64,000 bases of DNA from positions 62,001-126,000 of the forward strand of contig NW_027459434.1 of assembly GCF_050624435.1 (NCBI RefSeq), given 5' to 3'. The position numbers were made by a program, and so were the translations under genes. The notes beneath the pieces were generated by a model. That model was given only the letters and a program-made list of their open reading frames with translations, had not been told where the DNA came from and did not search any database. Positions 1 to 9,490 of the stretch are shown one piece after another; positions within the stretch are counted from its first letter, which is position 1; every line of letters begins with the position of its first letter. The DNA is from Tenrec ecaudatus (Eukaryota > Chordata > Mammalia > Afrosoricida > Tenrecidae).

Positions 1-278
1 CTCCGTAGGGTGTCAGACACTGTTAATCTTTTGGAGGAGCAAACAGCCTCATCTTTCTCGCTTGGAGGAGCTGGTGATTTCAAACTACTGACATTGAACT
101 TTGCATCCCAATGTAAAATAGATAAAAAGATGGCAAAATGAAAACCTGTGCCAGGGGAGGCTAAGAGTTAAGTGAGAAAGCCCTAATTCCACAGGAAATC
201 CTCCCTGTCATCCATCTGTGCCTGTCTAAGGCTGGGTTCTCTGCGCCCCCTGCTGCCCAGTGTCTTCCCTGCAGGGGA

Positions 279-317
279 GGTTTGTGTCTGGGCTCACACT
301 GACTTCCCCTCACTGTG
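279..317 (-). other. V1 recombination signal sequence (23-RSS)
   Basis: On the minus strand the V1 coding end is followed at once by a perfect CACAGTG heptamer (311-317), a spacer of exactly 23 bp (288-310) and the nonamer ACACAAACC (279-287). This is the RAG1/RAG2 target layout of a heavy-chain V segment. It looks fully competent by sequence. Confidence 0.92.
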
Positions 318-750
318 CTCCTTGCACAGTAATACGTAGCCGTGTCCTCAGCGGTCACGGAGCTCAGCTGCCGGGAGAACTGATTCTTCGATGTGTCTCT
401 GGTGATGGAGAGTCGGCTTTGGAAGGACGGGTTATAACCTGTATTACCACCATAATCTATGCACCCCATCCACTGCAGCCCCTTCCCCGAGGTCTGGCGG
501 ATCCAGCTCCAACAGTAAACACTGCTTGTTATGGAGAAACCAGAGACAATGCAGGTGAGGGACAGCTTCTGGGAGGGCTTCACCAGTCCTGGACCCGACT
601 CCTGAAGCTGCACCTGGGACAGGACGCCTGCAAATTAAAAAAAGAAAATTCCATGTCAGTCACAACTATCTCCATAGACCCAGGTCGGATATCTGAATCT
701 CTCACCTTGGGGAACTGTCACAGGCACAGCAGAACACACAGCAATAGCAT
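318..750 (-). pseudogene. IGHV: IGHV segment V1 (IGHV4/clan II-like), one-base leader deletion
   Basis: This is a germline heavy-chain variable segment that would supply the VH domain after joining to D and J. The V exon (318-627) is fully open. It runs from [14 protein letters not shown] in FR1 through Cys23, WIRQ in FR2 and a YNPS-type CDR2 to the [12 protein letters not shown] end of FR3, directly at the RSS. The acceptor is TTTGCAG at about 628-634, and the exon opens with the leader tail VLSQ. Leader exon 1 is 706-750 with a GTGAG donor. It is 45 bp, whereas the other V segments here have 46 bp. The missing base makes the ATG frame stop at TGA, while the downstream leader frame joins the V exon correctly. 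Odd points are Arg for the usual Leu in FR3 and two extra cysteines, one in CDR1 and one at the start of CDR2. It is a pseudogene by one nucleotide unless that base is a sequencing error or a polymorphism. Confidence 0.9.
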
Positions 751-856
751 CTTTAGACCACAGCTCTGTTTCCCAAGAGACCCACAGCCCTGTCTGTAGA
801 GAACTGATAGTTTTCCCACCCCAAGGGTGAAATTGTACCCTAGTGCCTGAAAGATA

Positions 857-864
857 ATTTGCAT
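857..864 (-). promoter_or_regulatory. V1 octamer promoter element
   Basis: A perfect ATGCAAAT octamer on the minus strand lies about 107 bp upstream of the V1 leader ATG, the usual position for Oct1/Oct2-OCA-B control of IGHV promoters. I see no convincing TATA box between it and the leader. Confidence 0.85.
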
Positions 865-1189
865 ATGAGGGAGTCCTGTCCTTATAAACAGAAAGTGATA
901 GAGGCCAGGCCCCCCTTTATCTTCTGAGCCCATGGTACGGTAACTGTTTGAACTCATATGTTAAGCAGGGACCCTCAGTTCTTGCTTCAGCCCCATTAAC
1001 ACTTTGGCAGAGTTGGGGGGTTGGGTGTTTCCAGTTTGTTAGGAGGATACACATCCACACCCAACGTACATGGTTCTATCTCAACCATGTCACCCATGCA
1101 CTCCCTCTGCAAACGGCCAAATTACTGGTGCCTCAGCCATTGTTATCTGAGTCTTTGCCGCTGGAGTTTCAGCCACAGGTGTGGACCCT

Positions 1190-1930
1190 TTGGCGTGGAC
1201 CGCCTCTCTCCTCTCTGGCTCCTCCCCGAGCCCCGCCCCAAGCCGGCCAGGCCCCGCCCACCCCCTCACCAGGCGCCTGTGCTGGCATCTCAGCAGAAAT
1301 GGGCGGGGAAAGAGCTGCCTTGAGAGGAAGTGAAGGCAGACCCCTACCCCTCTCTGACCCCGCCAGCTCCTCCCACCCCGGGTCACGCCCAGACAGGGCC
1401 GGAAGTGGCGGTGTCTTATTCTGAACTGCAACTCACTGCAAGGATTCCACTGTCGGTGCTCTGCTTGCGGTGCCAGAGAAGCGTCCACAGCCTGAGCACC
1501 CTGTTGCTGGCGCTCCCAGGTGGGAGGCTCTGGGCTCCGGGACATGTATGTGGGCGGAGGCTGTTTTATTCCAGCTGACTAGGGTGCAAGCGCCCTTTCT
1601 CTCCCCCAGGAACCCTGCCAGCGCTTCTCTTGGTGAGAGGTGGGCGGGTGTCCCCAAGGCCGGTCCTATTTCCCTGCTTTCAGATTGGTTGTGGTTCATG
1701 GTGGGAGTCCCTGTTGGAGAAAGGGGATCCCGGCTGGGGTTTGGGGCTTCGGGGTTCCCTGATTCTCTCTTTGCGGGTCTCCTAACCCCCCTCCCTTGTT
1801 TCCTTCCGCACAGCGATGCCTCCTCCCGAGACTCCTTGTGCCTCCTCAGCTCAAAGGTGAGCCCGGGATCTTGTTCTGCTGACCTCTCTCTGGACCCGAC
1901 CAGAGTCTGTTCTAGGCGCAAGATCTCTTG
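1190..1930 (+). promoter_or_regulatory. GC-rich promoter-like block with a candidate short exon
   Basis: This stretch is much richer in G+C and CpG than its surroundings. It has several CCGCCC/GGGCGG boxes and a CCGGAAGTGG ETS-like site near 1400. A candidate exon at 1814-1856 is preceded by a pyrimidine-rich CACAG acceptor, contains an ATG (1816) and ends at a GTGAGC donor. Short ATG exons of this kind lie upstream of many KRAB-ZNF KRAB-A exons, and KRAB-A remnants do occur in this window, so a relic ZNF promoter is my inference. The reading phase does not clearly fit a KRAB-A exon. About 300 bp of the block is repeated inverted at 33.83-34.13 kb. Long open frames here are probably by-products of high GC content. 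Confidence 0.45.
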
Positions 1931-2544
1931 CTGGTCCGTGACAGAAACGTCTTCCCTGGCTTTAAAATATTGGTGGCCGCCCTTTCTTCTTACTCTTTGT
2001 TTTTATTTCTATCTATATATTACTAAGGTTTTTAAAATCATTCCCATTTCATTTCCTTTCTATTCTTTATTGTTTCTGTTGGGTTCAGTTTGTGAAGCAC
2101 AAAAGGAGTGGATGCCTAGAGATGAAATAACATGCGAGTGTCTGTAAGGATGCCTGGGTGGGGTCGGGGTGGGTCGCTGGCGGAGTTGGGGAGGGTGAGG
2201 GGACTTGGGGAGTAAGAATGAAGGATTGAGGGGACTGAACACTACAACTGAAGGTGACTAATAAGTCTGCTTAAAGGCGATTTAATCATAGTGGGAAAAT
2301 AGACGATGTGAAATCGATTGTGGTAATGATTGTGGAATGCTTAAGATGGCTGAATTGTGGGATTATGTGGGATATGTGGATTAAGTGCCCCAAAACATGT
2401 TAAAAAGAAAGAAAGATGCTCTCCATCACAAAAGTAATCTAACTAAACTATGCACAGAAGAATCAAAAACCAAACTGAAACAAAGGAACCAAAAACAAGG
2501 TAATGTTAAGGTGTTCAACCTCTATTTGGGGGATGAAACTGGAA

Positions 2545-2563
2545 GTGACCCTGAAATGGGCCC
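2545..2563 (-). other. Relic histone mRNA 3' stem-loop
   Basis: On the minus strand GGGCCC, a short ATTTCA loop and GGGTCAC, preceded by CCAA, match the layout of the histone 3'-end hairpin bound by SLBP. It lies at the right distance after the H2B stop. One or two stem positions no longer pair. Confidence 0.5.
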
Positions 2564-2597
2564 TTGGCGTTTGAACGTTGTGAGGCTGAAGGACAAT

Positions 2598-2973
2598 TTA
2601 TTTGGGGCTGGTGTAGTGGGCGTTGGCCCTGGGGCCCTTGGCCAAGGCGCCTCTGCCAGCTGTCCAGGCAGCAGCAGGCTCATGGTCACCAGGATGTCGC
2701 AGGCTGTGATGGTGGAGTAGTTTGGAAGGTGCCAGTTGAGATGCCTGGTCGGCGATGTGCCCAAAGGTGTCTTTGATCAACGAGTGCACAACGCTCATGG
2801 CCCTGAACGAGATACTGGAGTCTGAGTGGACCTACTGGAGCATCTTGTGCACATAACACACAGTAGGTCTCCTTGCCGCTGCATTGGCATTTCTTGCTGT
2901 GCTCCCTTTGAGCCTTAGCTGCAGCCTCCTTGGGACTCCTCCCTGGAGCAGGCAGGGACTTAGCAGGGTCAGG
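2598..2973 (-). pseudogene. Histone H2B pseudogene, replication-dependent type
   Basis: The minus strand encodes a decayed core histone H2B. In order it shows the N-terminal tail (DPAKSLPAPG), the KKxxxxxKETYCV stretch, a segment ending in RAM, the central helix (HSLIKDTFGHIADQASQLA), the STIT strand, the LLLPGQLA motif and a YTSPK stop end at 2598-2600. About 374 bp compares with 378 bp for a normal H2B reading frame. The start codon is lost, there is an in-frame TAG before the VH motif, and there are at least three frameshifts. About 35 bp past the stop, at 2545-2563, a stem-loop-like sequence resembles the histone mRNA 3' hairpin, with no poly(A). This suggests a canonical replication-dependent histone rather than a polyadenylated variant. 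Its 5' end runs directly into a 28S rRNA fragment. Confidence 0.82.
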
Positions 2974-3169
2974 TGGGTTGTTTGACTGGGACGGTACACC
3001 TGGTAAAGGTAATGTAGGTGTCCTAAGGCGAGCTGAGGGAGGACAGAAACCTCCCCTGGAGCAGAAATTGTTGAAGCTCACTGGATCTTGATTTTTAGTA
3101 GGAATTTAGACCATGAAAGAAGGACCTCTAGATCCCTCTGACCTGTTGGGGTTTCAGCAGGAAGTGTTG

Positions 3170-3201
<32 letters not shown>

Positions 3202-3252
3202 TGGCCAAGTGTTCATAGTGATGTCACTTTTTAATCCTTCAATGTCGGATGA
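2971..3252 (+). pseudogene. 28S rRNA fragment (large-subunit pseudogene)
   Basis: About 280 bp matches the 3' half of mammalian 28S rRNA. The match starts at the GGTACACCTG segment and includes the AAGGCGAGCT, GGAGGACAGAAACCTCCC and AAAGTTACCACAGGGATAAC blocks, ending just after the TTCAATGTCGG segment. The AGTTACCACAGGGATAACTG block belongs to the peptidyl-transferase region and is nearly invariant in functional rRNA. Many C-to-T and G-to-A changes at old CpG sites show that this copy is not functional. It is truncated at both ends and has no neighbouring rDNA, so it is probably an RNA-mediated insertion. Identified by recall of the rRNA, not by alignment. Confidence 0.88.
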
Positions 3253-3999
3253 TTTGATCTAATCTTCCTTGTAAGATGGGGGTGGAGGGGTGAGGGGCAG
3301 GAGTAGAGGAGGGAGGACAGGAGAGAGGAAGGAGGTGAGAGGGAATGATTGGAGCTGCCTCCACACTCCCTGATCGCCCCTAGCCTTGAACCCCGGGCAG
3401 CCACCTGCTGGAAAAGGTGTGTAGGCCAGCCACTGAGTGGGGACTTGTTTTTCTCGACACTACCTAGGTGGTCAATGAGGAGGTCCTGTTAGGAAAATGG
3501 GTTGGAGATGCTCACATTGTGCACTTGTGTGTCAGCATGCCGTTTGGATCCCTGGCCCGCTGTCGGCACTCTCCCACCCTGGGGTCCCCAGGCTTTCCCA
3601 CCTGTCTCACAAACTTGAATAGTTGAGTTGGATCCCATTTTATTTTTGTAGATCTTATCATTGTTTCAAAATGTTTCACACACACAAAAATCTATTTTCA
3701 ATTTCATTATTTATGTGATTTTGGTGTGTACATAAGTGCATGTGTGTGTACCATACACGTTTTTGTAGTATCCTTTTTGATAACAACTAAGGATGTTTAC
3801 CAGTAGTTTTGTTAGGGCAAAATGTGTGCTACCTGCTAACTGCATATATAAATCTCCTAGTACTGCTTTTGCCCATTTTAGCCCTGCAGGCAGGCTGGCC
3901 GGCTCTCCCTGCTCTCTGGCAAACAGCATCACCTCCTCCTCCTCTTGTGTTTTAGAAGGGTATAGGTGTGTTTGAAAGATGGTCAGCATCTTAATATGT
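3253..3999. other. No gene recognised
   Basis: This stretch holds a purine-rich GGAGG/GAGGG tract (about 3280-3345) and AT-rich sequence. I see no exon, RNA gene or classifiable repeat. Confidence 0.4.
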
Positions 4000-5475
4000 A
4001 AGGGTTAATGGTTTGGGAGTTGGAGATTAGCAGTTTATCATTAGGGGTTTAAGTACCAAGTATTTTTGTGTGTTGAAATGTTGCCTAGAACATTTTAACA
4101 TTTACTACCTATATATAGTATTTATGACCTATTTGGCAACTTTTAAAAAATTTAATAAATCTTTTTATTGGGGCTCATACAACCCTTATCACAATGCATA
4201 AATATATCAATTGAGTAAAGCACCCTTATACATTAGTTGCCCTCGTTATTCTCAAAATTCTCCTTCCACTTGGGTTCCTGGAATCAGCTCGTTTTCCTTT
4301 TTATCCCTTCCCTTCCCTCCCCGCTCTCCCCTCCCCCATGAACCCTTAATAGTTTATAAATTATTATGTTATCTTATACTTCCAGGCCTCTCCCCTCACC
4401 CACCTTCCCATTGCCCATCCCCCAGAGATTAGAGGAAGGTGATCACACAATGATGGTTTTTGTTCTTGGTGTCTGCCACCTGGTCCGTTCAACACCTTGT
4501 ATTCGCTTAGGTTGCGCACTTCTCTGTGGGCTTTGTTGTTTCCGAGCTAGATGGCCGCTTGTTTGCCTTCAATTGGCAACTTTTTTACATGACATCTTCA
4601 ATTTATGATGAATAAGGAATTTTCTTTTCTTCTTTTTGGAAGTCATTTTCTTCTTTTTATTAATTCTTTTTTTCTGATCAATCTAGCTAGTATCATTTTT
4701 AATATGAGTGGTGAAAATGGATATGTATGTTTATCCTGATTCTGCGATGGGGTGAACTTTTTTCTCTTTCTCTTACATGTGACATTTTCAAAGTTTTTTT
4801 TACAAGAATGTATATTAGCATATTGAGTTTTACCTATTTCATGTTAGATTTGTAGTTGTTTTTTTTTAACATGAAAAGCTTTTTACTTTGTTTATTATTC
4901 ATTCTGTGTCAATTTAGATAATTGACTTTTCCCCCATCACTAGGCATATTTGAGTGTTCATTTTCTTGTGTTAAATCAATTCTGGGATGAATTAGAATTA
5001 ATCTTGATGCATGCTTATTTTAATATATTGTCTGACTCAGTTTCCTATTTTAAAAATAACTTTTTCATTCAGATCCATTATCAACACTCGTCTATAGTTT
5101 TCTTAAAATATCGTCATCTGACATGGGTATCAGGTTATTTCTTGTCTCATAGAAAATGTTACTAAGTGCTCTAAAAACTATTGTTATGTTGGAACCCAAT
5201 AAGTTGAACTTAAGCAACAAAACAGTAAAAAAGTGCTTATTAATCTTATGTGAATACTCTAGCTGCCAGAATTTTTAGTTTTCATCTATCTTACAGTTAG
5301 GCTGGAAGTTTCTCAAGAAATTTTATTTTGATTCAATTGATTATAGACCTTCTAAGCATCCTGCAATCCAGTGAGTAATTATTGTCAGTCTCTTGCTCTG
5401 CTGGATCCTCTGAACTTCCAGCTGAACCCTCAGTGTACAGGACTGCATGATTTACAGTTTCCTAGACAGACAAAT
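4000..5475 (-). repeat. Old L1 ORF2-like fragment, left copy of a duplicated block
   Basis: AT-rich DNA resembling heavily decayed L1 ORF2 in reverse orientation, without open frames. The homologous block at 50.64-51.59 kb lies in the same orientation. Shared landmarks include GGAATGTATATTAGCATATT, GCATGAAAAG, TTTTTCAT..AGATCCATTATCAA and GCTGCCAGAAT. The left copy is interrupted by a younger L1 3' end (4145-4572). Confidence 0.55.
4145..4572 (-). mobile_element. 5'-truncated L1 3' end with 12-bp target-site duplication
   Basis: The L1 3' UTR family seen repeatedly in this window, reversed, with its A-rich 3' end on the left. It is flanked by perfect direct repeats TTGGCAACTTTT at 4133-4144 and 4573-4584, the signature of target-primed reverse transcription. 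It is only about 430 bp long. Confidence 0.85.
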
Positions 5476-5883
5476 AGCTGCTCACCACTTAGTGAGTGTG
5501 TTGTTTTAGACTAGAGCCCATGTTCCTGAAAGTACTCTGCCACCTGGCATGCTGTGAGGCCCTTAGAGAACTGCCTTCAGCTCACCAAAAGAATGGACTA
5601 ATGAGGGGTGGAAATGCCTCAGTGATTTTGTTGTCACCTTGTTTGTTCCAACTTTTTTTAACTGAAGAAACCTCTTCCCTTTTTTTCATGAGAGAAATAA
5701 TATCTTTTGTAAACATAACACACTAATGTCTTTGTGTTTGCGCTGGGTGTATATTTGTGGTTTCTGAGACTGTTGTCATATCAGCTGTCATTGAGTCAGT
5801 GCCATCTCACTGGGACCCATTGCACAACAGAACAAAACATTGCACTCTCCTGTGCCATCCTCATAATTGAGGATGAACGCATG
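5476..5883. other. Unclassified; short RTE-like piece at about 5790-5870
   Basis: The part near 5790-5870 (GAGTCAGTGCCATCTCACTG, then CACAACAGAACAAAACATTGC) matches the reversed 3' end of the BovB-like RTE family. The rest shows weak similarity to 51.59-51.80 kb and is otherwise unrecognised. Confidence 0.45.
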
Positions 5884-8350
5884 TTTTTAAAAAATTTATT
5901 TATTTTAACTCATTTTATCAGGGGCTTGTACAGCTTGTATTACAATCCATGCATATATCAATTGTGTTACACACATTTGTACATGTTGCTATCATCACTT
6001 TCAAAACATTTTCTTTCTACTTGAGCGCTGTATCAGCTCATTTTATTCTTCCCTCATGAAGCCCTGATAAATTATAATTTTTTATTGCTTTTTCGTGTCT
6101 TATACTGTCTGATGTCTCCCTTCACCCACTTTTCTGTTGTCCATCCCCCTGAGAAGGGGTTATATGTAGATCATTGTGTTCATTTCCCCTTTCACCCCTC
6201 ACCTACCCCTTACTCTCCTGGTATTGCCACTCTGATTATTGGTCCTGATGGGTTTATCTGCCCTTGATTCCCTGTGTTTCTAGCTCTTTTCGGTACCCAT
6301 GTGCATTCTCTGGTCTAGCCAGTTTCGTACAGTAGATTTGGGGTCATGATTGTGGGGTGGGGGGAGCACTAAACAACTAGAGAAAAGTTGTATGTTTCAT
6401 AGGTGTTATACTGAACCCTAACTGGCTCATCCTTGTGACCCATTCTGATAGGTTAGTTTATTGTGCCAACCTGGCTCATAGGAACATGGTATAAATAATG
6501 TTGCAGTTTGATTGGAGGGCAAAGAGATAAATGGCTAGGCAAACCGTGCCTCTCTCTCTCTTGCACTCTTCTCATCAGATCAGGGTGCGCCTGCTAGTTC
6601 TCTGCCACAACTTGTGAGCTACACTAAGTGTTGGCCTAACAACCTGTGGATCATGTCACTAGAGCTTGAGGTTCCTTTGAGAAGTGCTTCATCATGTTGC
6701 TGATGTATGCATCACTTGAGCTTGGGACTGTTGGATCCTATCTTCTTGCTCTTTGTTGATGATCTGCCCTTTGTTTGCTGCCTGTGTCCAGACTGCCTGC
6801 ATTGCCGTACATAAGACTCACCTGTCTGCTTCCTTGACCTTGGACCCAGTGGCCCTCATGAGTTGAAGGACTTCCAGTATATTAAATGTTTCACGGAAGT
6901 GAGTTGAACTGAGCACTCTGGACAGCTGTGTGAACAAATTAGCTGCTATATTCTTTTGTGCTTTATATGTCTATCCATTATATAGAATATATAATAATAT
7001 ATAATGATTATATATAATGGTTTTATATATAATGATTATATATTGTATATGTAATAGATGTATGTATGCACATATCTATATATATTCACAAGTGTCCTGG
7101 TTTTGTTTCTGTGTAACACACCCTTCTGTAAGGGGGTGTCCAATTGCCTACAGATAGACTTTGGGTCTCACTCCACACTACCCCTCTTTCAAATTGATAG
7201 GATTTTTTGTTCTGTGTCTCTGATGCCAGATACCTGATCCTATTGACACCTCATGATCACACAGGCTTGTGTGCTTCTTCCATGTGGACTTTGTAGCTTC
7301 TCAGTTTGATGGCCTTTAGGACCCCAGAAGCTATATCTTTTGATAGCCAGGCAGCATCAACTTTCTTCACCATATTTGCTTCTGCACCATTTTGTCTTAA
7401 TCGATTGTGTCAGGAAGCTGAGCATCATGGAATGCCAGGTTATTAGAACAAAGTCTTCTTTCATTGAGAGAGTACTGGGGTAGAGGTCCAATGTCTATCT
7501 GCTACTTTTATACTTAAAATTTAAATATATTTACATAGATATGTTACCCTTTTGTCATATATATGTGTACATATGTAAATGACTGTATTTAGAACTCTAT
7601 AAATGCCCTTTGTCTCCTACTTCTTTCCTCTATTTCCTTTTACTTTCCTCTTGTCCCACTATCATGTTTGGCCTTCATCAGTTTTCAGTAATTCCTCTCA
7701 TTACATTGCCCTTGATCACGCCCTACCAGGCATCCTACACTCTCCTCAACGTCGATTTTAGATCACTTGTTGTGCCCTTGACCCCAGGCTTACAGCCACT
7801 TCCTTTCCCCCACTTCCCTGTTTCCTTTATCCCCCCCCCCCAGAACCATCAGCCCCATTGTTGTCTCCTCTGGTGTGTTTATCCTGCCAATCTTATCTAG
7901 ACAGACATGCGGAGACAATAATAAGCACAGAAACAAGACAGAGCAAAATAACAACAACAAAAAAGGAAGCAACCACCGGAAAAAAAGAGAAAAGACTTAA
8001 GAATCATTCCAGGTTTGTTCGTTGATCATTAGGAGTATTTTACTGTTGGTTGAGTCTGATGTGGTACCATGCCTTGGCCACTCAGTCTGTTTTTTTGTAT
8101 TTCCCGGGCACTTCATTGCTTTGCTCCTCTTGCTGCTCTGTTGCATGCCCTTAGAGTTTTGCCCCAGTGTGGTGAAGTCAGATCGAGCACATTTCCCACA
8201 GTGTGCCACAGTGTTGTCCCTCATAGCGCTGTGGGTCATTAAGGGATGCCGTGTCTTGTGATTGGGATGGCCCTATGGTCCTCTCTGTGCATTAGGCAAT
8301 TTGAGCAGGAATATCATTCTTCGGGTTTGGTGAACCATTTGTCGCAGTCA
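5884..8350 (-). mobile_element. Long L1 3' UTR copy, reversed, split by an LTR
   Basis: The canonical L1 3' UTR blocks run from the A-rich end at left (TTTTATCAGGGGCTTGTACA) through TTCACCCACTTTTCTGTTGT and the GCTTCTTCCATGTGGACTTT region, then an upstream extension (TTTCCTCTATTTCCTTTTAC, a poly-C tract near 7831). The same extended order recurs at 46.96-49.48 kb. The LTR at 6446-7120 separates two halves that were once contiguous. There is no coding potential. Confidence 0.75.
6446..7120 (+). mobile_element. ERVL-like solo LTR inside L1
   Basis: It starts TGATAGGTTAG with a GTGCCAACCTGG block and ends GTTTCTGTGTAACACA, the layout of ERVL/MLT2-type LTRs. Flanks CATTC and CCTTC are near matches, consistent with a 5-bp target-site duplication. 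An AT microsatellite (about 6975-7085) lies near its 3' end. Confidence 0.6.
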
Positions 8351-8402
8351 CTTTGTTAATCCATTTGGTAGTGGGATTCATGTTTTTCACTGCCCGTCAT
8401 CT

Positions 8403-8720
8403 TTACCAAACAAAATATCCTTTTCGAGGAATGATCTTTTCTGATATATGTCCAAAGTATATAATATGAACTCTCACCATCCTTGCCTCTAAGTAGCACT
8501 CTGACATTACATCTTCCAAAACAGACTTGTTTGTCCTTTGCATGTCCATGGTATGTGGGACATTCTTGTCCAGAACTACAATTCTAATATATTCATTCTT
8601 CTTCAGCCTTCCTTTGTTCATCTTTCAAATGCACAAGAGTCAATTGACAATAGCCTGCTTTGGTCAGGTGAAACCAGTCCTCCAGGTAATATCTTTTCCT
8701 TTCAATACTCTAAAGAGGCA
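8403..8720 (-). mobile_element. RTE (BovB-like) 3' fragment
   Basis: On the minus strand the C-terminal tail of an RTE-clade reverse transcriptase is readable, with the NKSVLEDVMSECYLEARM stretch followed by a YFGH motif. It corresponds to the last part of the ORF before the 3' tail. The copy is short, lacks the catalytic domain and has frame breaks. Confidence 0.75.
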
Positions 8721-8889
8721 TTGTTCAGCAGATTTATCTAATGCAATGATTGATCTCTTGACTGTTATACTTTCAGTATTCAGGATATTTGTTTGTTTGG
8801 TCTTTTTTCTATACACCAACCAATTTTTTTTCTGGAAGGAGTTAAAATTTACTCAAGCTTTAGATTAAGAATTTTGATCAAGGAGGGGC

Positions 8890-9301
8890 TGTCGGAGCCA
8901 GCTCAGGAGTCAAACCGTCCTGAAAGAGGGGGAATGATTATTAGGGTAAAAAGAAGAGATTAAAAGTATTGGGAGGGCAACAGTGAATACTGAAGCTTCG
9001 GGTTTGTTTTACATACTCCTTTTATCCATGCAGAAACAACCCGGGGTTTATTATCTCATTGTTAAGCAAGCACATTTGCTACACATAGCAATTTTGTCTT
9101 CTGCCAAGGCAGACATCCCTGAGAAAATTAAACAACGTATCTTCCCAGACTTTGCATACTTTCTTGTTCTTTTTTTTTTGTTGTTCTTGTTCTTAACAGT
9201 ATGTTCAAAACGTAAAGTCACAGAAGAAATCAGCAAACACTGACACATAGTTCATGAGAGTTATCAGCTGTTTCAAAGCTGAGTCTTAATGGCCTTCAAC
9301 A
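8890..9301 (-). repeat. Provirus 3' LTR
   Basis: A 412-bp LTR reading TGTTGAAGGCC to GGCTCCGACA on the minus strand, so it has TG..CA termini. An AATAAA polyadenylation signal lies at 9047-9052. It immediately follows the polypurine tract. Confidence 0.8.
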
Positions 9302-9315
9302 GCCCCCGCTTTTTT
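9302..9315 (-). other. Retroviral polypurine tract
   Basis: AAAAAAGCGGGGGC on the minus strand directly precedes the TG of the LTR. This is the plus-strand primer site and fixes the LTR boundary. Confidence 0.8.
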
Positions 9316-9361
9316 ATTTACTGAAGACGTCTTTACTCAAAACGTCAGCAGATCACTGTGT

Positions 9362-9471
9362 CTGTCTTAGGTTGTGAAGTCCTGAAATCGCCCTTACCCG
9401 TCATCAGTCACTGTCTGCAGGAGACTATGACCTGTCTTAGGTTGGAATACTCAGACTCGATTTTACCCGTC
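9362..9471 (-). repeat. Imperfect direct repeat between env and the 3' LTR
   Basis: Two copies of about 40 bp, 9362-9402 and 9432-9471. Both begin CTGTCTTAGGTTG and end TTACCCGTC (plus-strand reading), spaced 70 bp apart. Confidence 0.65.
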
Positions 9472-9490
9472 TGACTAACCAGCCTCTGCC

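Noticed and set aside
260-799. 179-codon plus-strand open frame over V1
   Set aside because: It is the antisense of the V1 exon and leader, whose splice sites, RSS and protein match are on the minus strand.
1470-2147. 225-codon plus-strand open frame, the longest in the window
   Set aside because: It crosses a GC-rich promoter-like block, has no protein family resemblance, and overlaps the inverted duplicate whose frame is different. Most likely an effect of GC content.
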